From NCBI RefSeq assembly GCF_025399195.1, contig NW_026252094.1, forward strand, positions 434,001 through 498,000: a stretch of 64,000 nucleotides of DNA, in the 5' to 3' direction. Below, one piece after another: positions 35,463 through 47,220 of this stretch (positions are counted from its first letter, which is position 1; each line of letters opens with the position of its first letter). The translations under genes were made by a program, and so were the position numbers. Origin of the DNA: Umbelopsis ramanniana AG. Lineage: Eukaryota > Mucoromycota > Umbelopsidomycetes > Umbelopsidales > Umbelopsidaceae. The notes beneath the pieces are model-generated. The model was given only the letters and a program-made list of their open reading frames with translations. It searched no databases and was not told the DNA's origin.

Positions 35463-37821
35463 CTATCTCCCACCCTTCATCCAGTACAGTCCCACTGGTT
35501 GTTCTATCACATCGTCGTAATCGTCGTTATCATAAAAGTCGTCGTCGTCATCGTCATCAATTTTGGCAAGCCAGCTAGACCCGTTGTAGGCAGAATCAAC
35601 GCTGAGGGATTCATCGGAGGAACTATCCATGGCCCGGATTTCCTCTCGCCACTGGATAAATTCATCCTTGTCGCTGACGCGGATGGTGTTCAGCTTGATA
35701 GACATGACCTCGTCTTTGGACTTTTCCATGCGTTGGACACGTCGAAGTTCTGCATTTGCAAATGCTTTGGTTTCTTCAGTCACCATTGGCTCACTCAGTC
35801 CCTTGAGAGGTCCGGATATAAGAGGCGGTGTCTTGTCACCTACAGATCGAACTTCCTCCTGTTCATTATCCATATCCTGGCTCGGTGCCTCTGTCGTCTC
35901 CTGGTCAATGGTAGCCCACGGCGTCATCAGAGGTGCCAAATAATGGATGTATGAGTGAAGAAGAGTGGGATGTGGACACGATCGTAGGCCCTGAGTGGCA
36001 AATAAATTTCCATTGTCAGTCAAATTCATTGGATTGATAGTGGTAAGAAGAATTGGCACTCACCCTTGCCACTCGGTCGAAACCAGATTCCATAAATTCT
36101 ATGCGAACAAGCTCCTGGTCGGCTGCTTCATACCGTTTCTTGTAGCATGTAGGCGGGTTGGTGATGACAGTGCATATCAACCTCAAATGGGTTATCTGTG
36201 TTGGGGCCAATCAATCATGAGGACTTTTTTTAACATCCACGCGACCATGAATGCAATCTTACCAGATATTCAACCACTCCTTCGTCCACCATGACCGATC
36301 CGCTGTCTCTCTGTAGATTGATCTTTGAATGTCCTTGTTCTTGACTGACACGGAGCTGGCGGTACGCACTTTCGAATCGGAAATCCAGCGCTCCGGCCAG
36401 GAATGCAATGCGCTCGATATACTTGTCCATGATAAACATGAGCTCGCGCATCCAGCTGGTAAACCTTCGTGGGGTTGTCTTGGGCACATTCCCTGTTTCA
36501 TCCTCGATGAGGAATGGAATTTTGGCTTTTTTCTGGTCTTCCTGGCTGAGCAGTTCCCGGTCTCGGCTGTTATCTTGAAGTAAAGAGAGTAACAGGTCCC
36601 ATCCATGCACATATTCATTGCAGTCAGGTGAGGTTTGTATGGTGGTTAAAGTGCAAAGAACGTCAAGCATGAGTGATCTTGTATGTATGTCAAACGCATA
36701 CAATGATTTACGGTTGGAGCTTGTAATTGGAAATAGTAAATCTCGAATCAGCCGTAAGCAGGCGGGCTCTGTCAACAGCTTTTGAATGCCAACCTGTTGT
36801 AAAATTGATCAGTAACTCATAAATAAACAGAATGCTTGATCCCATCTGCTTACATCGTGAGTCATCAATGCCTTTATGCATCTGACGATCAGTTGAAGGA
36901 CCTTTGCATGTCTTGGTGTCCTGTAGATATAATATCATATATTATTATTATTTTCTCTGTTTCCTATTACAACCGTTAGTACCAACGCCTTCCTACCGCT
37001 TCACTATGTCGTTCAGTTGTTCCAGTTGGCCAGTCATTCCGCCATATCCGCCGATTTTGAGAAACTCGACACTCCAACTTTTTCACATTGAAGGTAAAAT
37101 TAGTTTTTATATTTATGGAGTGGTGCCTGACTAATTCTATATTTACCTTGTGGAGGCACTTTTTAGCATGATGTGAATTTCGGTTAGTTGATCAATATCA
37201 ATGGTATTGATGTTGCTGACATGCAGCATGTGCGCTGCTTGCTCCGGTAAAAACGTGGATTTATTGCTGGGTCGTTGTTGGCGACCTTTTGTCGATTGTC
37301 GCATCCCGGAATCTTTTGTCAAAACGCTTAGTGGCCGTAGTATCCTCATACGATCCGTTGGAAGCATGGATACAGCCGATTTGGTTCGTTCATGTTGAGC
37401 TAGTCGATGCGATTCTAAGAGTTTCTTCTTCTGTGCTATTGTCAAAGTTTCCAAGTTGGATTTAAGGTTGGAAGGCAATCCATAGTCTCGCTACGAGTTG
37501 GAGTCAATTTTCAGAGCATGTGCGCCAGATCTTGTTTGAAAGAAACCTTACCACCAACTGCTCAAAGGCATCATCGACGTCTTCGATTGTTTCATTCTCT
37601 TCATTTTTAGATAAAATGGCATCCAACTTTCTGCTCTTGATTTCCCCGTTGCCACCATTAAAAGTGGAATAATGCATAGCACTTTCTGTTGATACCATAC
37701 TCCTTCTATGGAAGAAGCTGCTGACTTTGCCGATGATAGGGCGTTTGTTCTCCAGTGTGGTCTTTCGAGAACTGTTGTAATTGAGCCCCTGGTTGTATTC
37801 ATGTATTCCTGGAGCCGACAT
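35463..37821 (-). CDS. Formin-like protein with GBD/FH3 only (no FH1/FH2)
   Basis: Seven exons (37821-37552, 37490-37147, 37077-36997, 36920-36854, 36793-36263, 36195-36064, 35990-35463) give 650 residues. The first half follows the armadillo-like GTPase-binding/FH3 region of diaphanous formins: DVDDAFEQLVRDYGLPSNLKSN, TIAQKKKLLESHRLAQHE, SWSVEFLKIGGYGGMTGQLEQL, HAKVLQLIVRCIKALMTHD, and VGIQKLLTEPACLRLIRDLL. After that there is no Pro-rich FH1 and no FH2 actin-nucleating domain. The protein ends in a helical, then Asp-rich tail (KIDDDDDDDFYDNDD) and a stop codon. It would be expected to bind a Rho GTPase without nucleating actin. An alternative first exon (about 38091-37885, MTQVKAKIRHESPTMVRHVY) could splice in phase into exon 1, which would move the start upstream. 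Confidence 0.8.
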
Positions 37822-38289
37822 GGTGAAATCAATCAAGAAGAGGGAAAAATTAGGATGGCAGAAAAAACAAAAGCTAATGGATAGTTACCGGTTAAAGCTA
37901 CGGTGTTTGTTTTCGATTTCCTTATTTGGGCTGTGAAGGAGATCGATGGTGATTGGCCAGCGGCAGTTGAACTTTTCACGATCTTGGATGCATTCATTGT
38001 TTGGCGGTACCAGCTTATTTTTGGCTGGTAGATAAACATGACGAACCATTGTTGGGCTCTCATGCCTAATCTTGGCTTTGACTTGGGTCACTTGATGATC
38101 ATTACTAACAGTTTGAGAGTGATGGTGAGCCGAAAATAGGGTGGTGTGAGTATCTTAAGCGACCACGATATGCAACCTGCTCGGTGTGGGACGACTGCAA
38201 CCTTTAAAAAGAAAACTGAGATCAGCTATAAAAGCTTGTCAACCCATTTTTCTGCACAGTAAAGAAGCAATCACTGAAGACCCTTTTCC
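37822..38289. promoter_or_regulatory. Divergent promoter of the formin-like gene and the secreted protein
   Basis: This 468-bp gap includes a 68-codon reverse frame (38091-37885) that ends exactly in a GTAACT donor and may be an alternative first exon of the formin-like gene. Close to the secreted-protein start is a compact leader with TATAAAAGC at about 38228, a plausible TATA box about 60 bp before its ATG. Confidence 0.4.
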
Positions 38290-39393
38290 ATGAAATCTGC
38301 ATTGATTCTACTCCTTCTGGCACTCTTCCTCACCTGCATTGAGGCAGCAGGCTTATCCAAACGTCAATCGTGCAAAACCGATGATGGTAAGGGCTTGCTA
38401 TAATAACTTTCTCAATGTTGACTATTGCTAAGCCCGCAATTATTTACTGCCCCTACCCACAGATTGCCCCGGAGTGACCTGTTGTAACCTAAATACACTT
38501 CAATGTGTCAGTGATCCCAAGGGTACCATTTGTGATATCCCTCCTACCAAGACAACTTCCAAAAAGACCACTACTACAACTAAGAAGACCACTACTAAGG
38601 CTACTACCAGTACCAAGCCAACGTCTACCAAAACTACATCCACCAAAACTACGTAAGTATATGCCCGGTAAAAGGCCTCTTAGAAGGCGGCCCATATGAT
38701 GTCAAGCGTATCGCGTCCACATTTAGTAATTGTCCCTAATCTTGTCTCGCTAGCACTACCGCCAAGGCCACTGGAACTCCTGGAAAGACGGTGGCTATTT
38801 CTAGCAGCACTTTGTGCTTTTTCTTACCTCCCAACAAGGGAGGAGACATCGCCGACTCTGAAAAAACCGCCGTAGCATTCTGCCGTAGCACATCGGATGC
38901 TCCTGGAGCTAAGGCTTTCCCAAGTGGCTTTATCCAGACTGCGCACTACAAATCTGGAACTGGTTCCGGCGCATGGGTGCAATACACTGGGCTAATCGAT
39001 CCTTCCAAGTACGGTTTGTCATCCAGTGATGAAGGCGGCCAGTACGATAACCATGGAGGCGGCAGCCCCCCTGGAAGTGCCTGCGCTGGATACAAGTATT
39101 ATGTCAATCTGGTCGAGCCAGCTGAGAAAGACTATTGCATTCGCTGCTGCCAGAACTCGGCCGACTGTCCTACCGGTAAATCTACCGCTGGATGCCAAAG
39201 CATCGTCCCAGGAACATACTCCATCGTTTTAACACCTTCTGTCACCAATGGTACACATGCCGATGTCGCCGTGGCCCCTGTTCTATGGACGGCTCCTACA
39301 CGGCAGCAACTGGACAGTGATCCAGCACTCAAGAAGGCTCTCGCCTCAGGTACACTCTTCCCGCTTGGCGTCGGCTTGGATACCTCTGCTTAA
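38290..39393 (+). CDS. Secreted Cys-rich protein with Thr/Lys mucin-like linker
   Basis: Three exons (38290-38386, 38463-38652, 38754-39393) give 308 residues. A signal peptide (MKSALILLLLALFLTCIEA) is followed by a KR site, then a small Cys module (SCKTDDDCPGVTCCNLNTLQ) and a linker of Thr and Lys repeats (TTTTTKKTTTKATTSTKPTS) that should be heavily O-mannosylated. The main domain begins at CFFLPPNKGGDIAD and carries paired cysteines (AFCRST, SACAGYKYYVNLVEP, DYCIRCCQNSADCPTG, AGCQSIVPGTYS). This resembles fungal secreted or cell-wall proteins of unknown function; I cannot name a catalytic motif. The modular design (small Cys module, linker, globular domain) recalls carbohydrate-binding surface proteins, which is inference. 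A TATA-like element lies about 60 bp upstream. Confidence 0.75.
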
Positions 39394-39673
39394 CATCTAC
39401 TGCCTATTTCAAGCAAGCAAACGGCCTCTATGCTTATTAACTTAAAACCACGATTATGCTGTTTGTATGTCAGAGTAATTTTATAGCGAACATGACCCAA
39501 AATCGAGAAAAAAAAAAAGATAACCGTGTATTGGAGTCATCACAGATTCATCATAATAAAAAAATGGAAAGAAGAAAATGCGGTGGTCATACTTTATCTT
39601 GAGGATGAAAGCCTTTGGCTAATCTATATAGATTGGTATATCGCAACTGTAAGTTGTACATGTATGGTAGTAA

Positions 39674-42600
39674 TTACACAGCCGGTAAATAAGCACGGCA
39701 GACTGGACATTCCAGCTTAATCCTCATCCACTATGGAAACAGCAGTTGGTTAATATGAAGGGCATCAACTCAAGAGAGATACAAAGTCAAGAAATCGTAC
39801 CTTTTCCAAGCATTCAGTATGGAATAAGTGGTGGCATGGTGTCACCATGTAAGTGGCTCGTCCAAGGGCTTGCAAACCAGCAGAACCTTGCGTCGTAGCA
39901 TTCACTGGGAGCATACATATGGCACAATCGCGACCAGGTGCATGTTTGGACTGTCCTTCTGATGATTCAGCTTCCTCACTTGCATTGACCCCAACAACCT
40001 TGACATCCACATTGGTTTCCTCGTCTTCGTTCGGTAAGATAGGATGATAATTGTATCGCTCGGGCAAGTACTAGTAACCATGCGTTAATCTCTCGTTTTC
40101 TCAAAGCCATTTAACGTATTACGATTGTGACTTACTCTTTCCGGGACAAAGAATCTGGGATCCCATACATCCTGTATCATGAGGACAGCAACTTGTAACA
40201 TCACGTAGGCAGCCAAAACCCAAACCCATTTTGTAGATTCGTGAGCCAAAATGTTGTGGGGACAAGCATAGTAGTCTGGTACAGAATTAGTCAGATTGGC
40301 TGTTTAACTATCACATTAACCTTCAGATATACAACTTACAGAGCGGGATAACCAATCGAGTTAAACTCATGCCTATAACATACCGACGGCTTAATGCCCT
40401 GCGAGATCCTCGAATAACATTGCGGTAGATCTGAGGTACCCAGAATGAGAATAGACCAAAGGCCAGCACACCGACAACGATGTTTTGCACAAACGTGGAC
40501 TTGCTAGCAGTCTGGTAGAAAATAAACAACCCTAATAGGAATACAAGATCTGCACAAGCAAACGAATGATTAGCGTGGACCCACTTTTGGAAACAAGAGA
40601 GTACACCAGCTTACAGAATCTGTAATATAGCAAAGCGTCCTCCCGTCGTTCGTCTTGGACTGTCCGAACGGCTGGTCTAGCGGTTGTGTTTGCCATAGGC
40701 AAGATGCCACCCAAAGTAGATGTAGTTCTTGCAGTCGCTTCAGCGTTATTGATTGCGTCTCCTGCTGGTGAGTTGGTTCTAGCCGCATTCTGTGTCGCCG
40801 CCGCCTGCTCTCTATGGGCAGCTTCGGGTCGTTGAATTCGCCATATCACCATTAAATAGCGCATCCCGAAAATAGAGACGAGTACAAAGGTGAAAAAGGC
40901 TGTCGTAGCGAAGGGTATAAACACGTTTTGTACAACCACGCCGGTAGTGAGATGAATCAGACAAAGGTAGCCGTCCATGGTCGATTGCATCGCAATTGTC
41001 CAATACGATATGTTCGAAACACTCTACACTATGATTGTTAGCCATTGTGCACTTGCATAAAAAGAAAAAAGTGATGGAAGCACACTTACCGATGGAGTAG
41101 GCGTATATTCCATTTGATGGATAAGAAGGAAGATTTGAATGAAAGCCACAACGCTTGCTAGGGTAGCGTACGAAATTGCTTTCTTGTAATATTTTTCTAT
41201 CTTGATCCCGTTGGAATCGTCCATTTCCATGACAATCTCACAGTTTGCCGAATACATGACCATCGATGCCATAAATGGCCCGGGATATCGAACGTTAATT
41301 CCTTGTGGATTTTCAAGCTCTGAAATGAGAAAGGCGTGTTAGCAATGTGACTAAATTCAAATGTATTCCCGGATTGTCTCTGCATACCTCTTTCATATTC
41401 GAGCACCTCACTCATAAGACCATCTACAGGATGAAGTTGCATCCAAAACTCGAAAGTACAATCGGTAATGTTAGGCATTGAGCGATCTGAGAATGAAAAA
41501 AACGGTTAGGGGGTATGATTTAGAGAGGCACAGTGCCTTGATGCACATTCAGTCACTCACCACTATCAATATAGCCTTGACCAGACCAGTCAAGCACTTT
41601 TTGTAGTTCCTCCATTTCTAGGCTCAGTTGCTCCTGTAATACTTCTCTGCCTTGGTTCATTGTACTGTTTGAAGGTAACATGTGCAGCAAGTCTTCGGTA
41701 GGCATATGGTGGCTGAAGTTGATTGGTGAAATGAGCTACAAAGTACCCTACAACACAATCCATATTTCATAGTAACCTACTTTTCAGGCACAGCCGTCAT
41801 GTACAAAGTTCCATTATTTACAAAGTGTACACCTTCGGCCACCATCAGTACGCCAAAATCGCCTCGCTCATCGTTTTGTAATCGTATAAACCCCTATGAC
41901 AACAATGAAAATAAAAAGGTGGTTTCCATTCAGCTTTCTGTTAAAGGATGGTCTATTTGTTATATCCAAAGTACTTACTTCTACAAATTTGACGCGATCT
42001 TCTTTGGTGTGCTCTGACTTCATATTGAGTGTGAACGACCCGGGTTGATCATACGGGAAGTCACCTCTTGCTTTTTCAGGCGAGGTAGCATTATTATCTG
42101 GTACATTGTTTTCAGGCACTGTAACGTTTGTAGGCATCCACTCTCCTATGAAATGGTCGACTATATAAGTTTCGTAGAATAATAGGAATGCACGTCGGCA
42201 TTTCAACCCATGGCAACCATACCTCGAAAGATACCAGTTACATTATGGTAAAAATGTGTAACAGGGAGGACGCCGATATCGAGTGGATCCTTAATACCCT
42301 TACTCAGTGCTTTTTCTACTTTCTGCTGGACGAGTGCGGGTGTGGGCTAGCAGCAGAAATATTGGTGATGGAGAATAGAGTTAATGAGTGGATGGTGACA
42401 TGTCGACGACTCTATTCCCTCGTAACGAGCAAGAAGAAAATTGTAAGTCTGGCAATGCTTTCCAATATACATACATGAGATATATTTTGCCCGAATGTGA
42501 CATTGGCAAGTAAGCTTTTCTCGTATTTGATAGCATCAATCTGATCTTGTACGGTCGGTCGTCCAGCGCGAGCGGCAGTGTCTTCTTCAAAGTTGAGGAA

Positions 42601-42708
42601 GAGCAATGAAAAGAAGAATAGCAACATGTAACATCCCGATCTGTTTATGGCCTGCCGCTGTACAAATCTAGCGGCATCATTCTGGGATGCATCGGTTGTT
42701 TCGTCCAT
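39674..42708 (-). CDS. TUL1: Tul1/DscA-type RING ubiquitin ligase of the Golgi DSC complex
   Basis: About ten exons run from the ATG at 42708. The N-terminus (CYMLLFFFSLLFLNFEED) is a signal anchor. The lumenal region has the Tul1 pattern: HNVTGIFRG, FTLNMKSEHTKEDRVKFVE, GFIRLQNDERGDFGVLMVAEG with HFVNNGTLYMTAVP, and MPNITDCTFEFWMQLHPVDG. It is followed by about seven membrane segments (e.g. AISYATLASVVAFIQIFLLI and NVFIPFATTAFFTFVLVSIF). Near the end come DVWDPRFFVPER, YNYHPILP and a RING-H2 finger: C-A-I-C, CHHLFHTECLEKW and CPVCRAYLPAV at the C-terminus. Tul1 marks misplaced Golgi and endosomal membrane proteins for degradation, and in some fungi cleaves SREBP with the DSC complex. Exon ends not listed were checked for phase but less closely than for other genes. 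Confidence 0.9.
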
Positions 42709-42972
42709 AACCACACAGACTTGCAGTCAAGGTGGGGGAGATATTCTGAGGTCACTGACCTCGGATAATGATGATTTTCACAGTCAGATTGGAAGACTGG
42801 CCATTGGACAATTTATATTAAAACTTTGGATTTGATTGGCTAATTTGGTGTGGTTAGCGCCAATAGATTAGGATCATGCATCACGTGGATCGCCTATTCC
42901 CCCTCCATTCTCGAGAAGCGTCAGTTGTATCACACTGTTGTATAACTGTTCCATACTTCTAAACGAATCATA
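42709..42972. promoter_or_regulatory. Divergent promoter of TUL1 and the BAR-domain gene
   Basis: The 264 bp between the two start codons must serve both genes. A GATTGGC word (inverted CCAAT box) lies near 42834. No other element is clear. Confidence 0.4.
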
Positions 42973-44333
42973 ATGTCCATGGAACCCAGTGGTATCAAGG
43001 TCGTCGACGCCGAGCCTCAATCTAATCCTAGCGCATCTGCCAATAACTCGGGATTGAATCCTAATGTTCTTCTGAACAACACCCTTGATGGTCTCGCTAA
43101 CTTCAGCTCCAAGATTAATCCTTTTGCCCAGAAGTTAGGAAAAGGTATCGGTCAAGTCAGACAGGTAAATACCACTTGCTATAGATATTACTGTCTCTGA
43201 ACACAAATTTCAGAAAGATGCATCGTAGTGTATATACTTATCTTGTATTATTTCTGAATCGGCAATTTATAGTTTGCTCAAGAGAAGTTTGGAACTGCAG
43301 AGGGAGTCACTGAACTTCCCCAAGAGTATAAGGATTTGGAGAAGGTATAGTTCTTTGAAACAGGCAGTGTCGGTTACATGAAGTGGTTTTGCTTATCGGA
43401 CCTCTTTGGCACTTCAAACAGAAAGTGGATAACTTACGCGCTGTCCACAATAACCTTCTTAAAGTTACTCGAGTGTATAACACCCACAGCTATGATTACC
43501 CAGCACAAATTCAAGAATCACTTGCTGAGATCTCTAGCTCTGTTCAAAACCAGTTCCAGAATTTGACTCTCTCTCCTGCTCAAAGAGCTCAGCTTGAAAG
43601 CCAGCCTGCTCAAGTCCAACAACCTCCTCCACAACCCAAGACTTTGAGCCACGCTCTTTCCCGTGCTTCTGTTGCGGTACGTGAATGAAAAAAAAAAGCT
43701 ACAACTCACAAGTTCACGGGGTCAGCGAACTGATCTATTATGATTTTTTAGAGTGCAGAATATATCGGAGCTGAGGAGCCTCTTGGCGCCGCCTTGTTCA
43801 AATATGCTGCTATTTCCGAGAAAGTTGGTGATGCTCGCGTCAAGATGGATGATGAAATTGCTGCCAAGTTCAACCAGCCTTTCCAAGCTACCATCAAGAC
43901 GTCCATTGAACACGCTTTGCGTGCTCGCCGTGCCGTGCAATCCGCAAGACTTACCTTGGACGCCTGCAAGGCTCGCGAACGAAGTGCTCGCCCTGATAAG
44001 GCCGATGTTGCTAGACTTGAAGTTGAGCAAGCCGAAGATCAATTTGTTGCCGCAGTTGAGGAGGCTACCAACCTTATGAAGATTGCACTTGAAAACGTAA
44101 GTTTGCTTTCTGTTCATAAAAGGACATGTGTGCAATCCAGTCGTTTTCATCCGACTAATGTGTTTTATCATTGTCTTTTCTAGCCCGAGCCATTGCGCAA
44201 CTTGGCTGACTTGGTGGCTGCACAAGTCGCATTTTACAAGGAAGCACATGAGCTTCTTGCAGAACTTGCTCCGGAGATTGACGAGATGCAGGTCACTCAG
44301 GAATCACTCTACAGAAACAGCAGGAACGAGTAA
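42973..44333 (+). CDS. GVP36: Gvp36-like BAR domain protein
   Basis: Five exons (42973-43164, 43273-43344, 43422-43676, 43752-44096, 44184-44333), all phase 0, give 337 residues. The sequence follows the Gvp36 branch of BAR proteins: FSSKINPFAQKLGKGIGQVRQ, FAQEKFGTAEGVTELPQEY, KDLEKKVDNLRAVHNNLLKV, THSYDYPAQIQESLAEIS, GAALFKYAAISEKVGDARVKMD, and a long C-terminal helix (ATNLMKIALENPEPLRNLAD). A Gln/Pro-rich insert (AQVQQPPPQPK) sits between the helices. BAR dimers bind and bend membranes; Gvp36 acts at the Golgi and in vacuole and endocytic traffic in yeast. All introns have canonical borders. The upstream gap is shared with the divergent TUL1 gene. Confidence 0.88.
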
Positions 44334-44669
44334 AGTGGTGGTCAATGACATGACAGATCCAATCCAAGATAAAGTCCTAAAATGAAATCCGTTTTTAAAG
44401 TAATGTAAAGTGGCTACTTTATTTTTGAATAGCTTCCCATTACATTATGCTATTTTATCCGTCACGCACATTCTCTTCCTATGTTCCATGTAATTTCATG
44501 TCTGGTAATATAAATACTTGAGTATATATTTACAAAATTCACACTGAGGATATACGTATGACAAATGCACAGGGCATTGAGGAACTGAAGCATTTATTGA
44601 TTGCCCGTAAGAGTACAAAAGAAAGTAAAAGGGATACGGAAGTGATTGCCAAAAAAAAGTAAAAAAAAA
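44334..44669. other. Intergenic region between convergent genes
   Basis: This 336-bp stretch is A/T-rich 3' sequence for the BAR gene and glutamine synthetase. Nothing else is visible. Confidence 0.45.
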
Positions 44670-47220
44670 TTAGATGTTGAGGAAAAGCTCAGAGTACTTG
44701 GGGAATGGCCAGTGCTTGTTAGCAATCAAACGCTCCAAAACATCAGCATGACTACGGGCTTCCTCCATATGAACAGCCAAACTATCATGAGCAGCCTTGG
44801 CGAGCTGAGCAATGTCCTCAATCTTAATGAACTCGTCAAGTGCGGCTTCCAATTTTCCAACCGCAGTTTGAATGTTGGCGACGATGGGAGAGATTTCCTT
44901 CAAGGCATTCAGTTCAGGAGTGCTATCTGAGCCAGCGGTCTTGAGCAGGTTAGCACCTTCAGCAAGTTCGCGTCTGTAGTTGAAAGCACAAGGGAGAATG
45001 TGTTGAACCAACATGGTACGCAAAGTCTCGGCCTCAATTTGGATGTCCTTGGCGTATTTCTCCATCAGAATATGGTAACGAGAGTGGAGCTCACTTTCAG
45101 AGAAAACACCGAGCTCATGGAGCATGGAAGAGTTGCGCTTTTCTTGCAATTGAGCGAAAGCATCAGGACAGTTGTCAATGTTAGGCAATCCGCGCTTCTT
45201 AGCCTCTTGAACCCAGGAATCAGAGTAGTTGTCTCCCTCAAAGCGGACCTTCTTAGTCTCTTTGATGTATTTCTTGATCACGGCACGCATATCATCGTCA
45301 GAGGCGAATTTCTTATCACCCTTTTGCTTCTTCAAATCAGCTGTAACGGAATGCAAAGAAGAGGCAACTGCGGAATTCAACAAAGTCATGGGAAACGACA
45401 CAGATTGCTTAGAGCCGACGGCACGGAACTCAAATTTGTTGCCAGTAAAAGCAAAAGGTGAAGTACGATTACGATCAGTGAGATCACGAGCAATGTTGGG
45501 AAGACTAGCAACCTTTAAGTCCAAGACGGTACCACCAACGCGCACGGAATGGAACTGAGACGAACCGAACACCTTGAGCGGACGGTCTTCCTCGATAGAG
45601 TTGAGAACGTCATCCAAATGGTCTCCCATGAAGGCAGAGATGATACCAGGGGGAGCCTCATGAGCACCAAGACGATGTTCATTGGAAGCCGAAGCAATAC
45701 CTGCGCGAAGAAGACCTCCATGGTCGGCCAACGCCTTGAGAATAGAAACAAGGAAGAGCAAGAAGCGATAGTTGGTTTCAGGATGAGCCGTAGGCTCCAA
45801 CAGATTTTCACCAGTATCCGTCGACATAGACCAGTTACAGTGCTTTCCGGATCCATTGACACCCTTGAACGGCTTCTCGTGGAATAGGACCTTCAACTTG
45901 TGACGATGAGCGACACGATGCAAGACATCCATGGTGATCAAGTTATGATCAACAGCAATCATAGCCTCTTCAAAGATAGGAGCCAATTCGAATTGAGCAG
46001 GAGCAACTTCATTGTGTCTTGTCTTGACGGGAACACCAAGTTTGTATAGTTCCATTTCACATTCACTCATACAAGCCAGAATTCTGGTAGGAATTTTACC
46101 AAAGTAATGATCCTCAAGCTGCTGGTGACGAGGAGGCAAGCCACCCAACAAGGTACGGCCAGTAATCTTAAGATCCGGGCGAAGCGAATAGAGACCGCGA
46201 TCGATCAAGAAATATTCTTGTTCAGTTCCAAGGGTGGTGTGTACATGCTTGACACGCTCTTCGTCTGTAGCAACATTTAGCACATATAATGAAAGACCCC
46301 ACAAAATAAACACTAGGTACCTTCACTTTTAGGGCCGAGCATATCAAGAAGTTCCATGGTGGCTTTAGCCAACACCTCAGACGATCTCAAGAGTACAGTC
46401 TTTTCATCCAATGCCTCTCCATTGTATGAAATGAAGACGGATGGGACGTAAAGGATTGATGTTCCATGAGGTCCTTCCTGCAAGAACATTGGGCTGATGT
46501 GGCAAGAATATGGTCAGATTAGGCAATTTTCCACGGTTTCAAACACCGATGTAAGATGTACCTTTTGGTGTCCCAGACAGTATATCCACGAGCCTCAAAC
46601 GTTGATCTCATACCTCCAGAGGGAAAGGATGAAGCATCAGGTTCAGACTGAAGAAGTTGAGATCCAGAGAAAGTGTCCAAAGCAGTCGTCTAAACCCATG
46701 TTTCAAAGGAAAAAAAATTAGAGTTTACAGGACAAAAGGGCAAAATGTGTACGCGACTCCTTGAAACCAAGCCCAGTATGAACGCAGTGCCCACGCGTGT
46801 CAAATAAAAAAGACAACCAAAAAATAAAATGAAGATGTGGGCGCCTACCTCTTCGTAACCACCTCGGAATGTACATTTGAGTGTCAAAAAGGAGTCATGC
46901 TTTTCAGCAGTAGAATCCGTTTGAGGTTGGAACCAGTGGGTGAAATGGGTGGCACCACGCTCCATAGCCCAGACTTTGACAGCATGCGCAATAGCGTCAG
47001 CAGTGGTCTTGTCAATGATTTCATTTCCGCGGATCTGCTTGAGGAATGTGGAGTAAATGGGCTTGGGGAGACGCTTTGACATTTCCTTCAGAGAGAAGAC
47101 GTTTTGGCCAAAGATTTCAGATATCCACTGTGGGCGGCCATTCTTTTGAGGATATTCTACATTACGTCCCTCTCTTGAGATCGTCTCAGCGATAGTGGTG
47201 GAACGCGCGTCTGCAGACAT
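44670..47220 (-). CDS. glnN: Glutamine synthetase type III (GlnN-like)
   Basis: Four exons (47220-46849, 46689-46562, 46493-46321, 46264-44670) give 755 residues, about twice the size of the usual fungal GS II (about 350-370) and typical of GS III. It condenses ammonium and glutamate to glutamine with ATP. Family landmarks include [19 protein letters not shown] near the start, [112 protein letters not shown] and a C-terminal helical block ([19 protein letters not shown]). GS III is known from bacteria, cyanobacteria and scattered eukaryotes. It has spliceosomal introns, so it is a settled nuclear gene. The region upstream has a Gcn4-like site (see 47517-47523). Codon use looks like the neighbours. 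Confidence 0.95.

Noticed and set aside
45000-45887. Long plus-strand open frames across the glutamine synthetase exon
   Set aside because: They mirror a strongly conserved reverse-strand enzyme; they are antisense shadows of a codon-biased exon.
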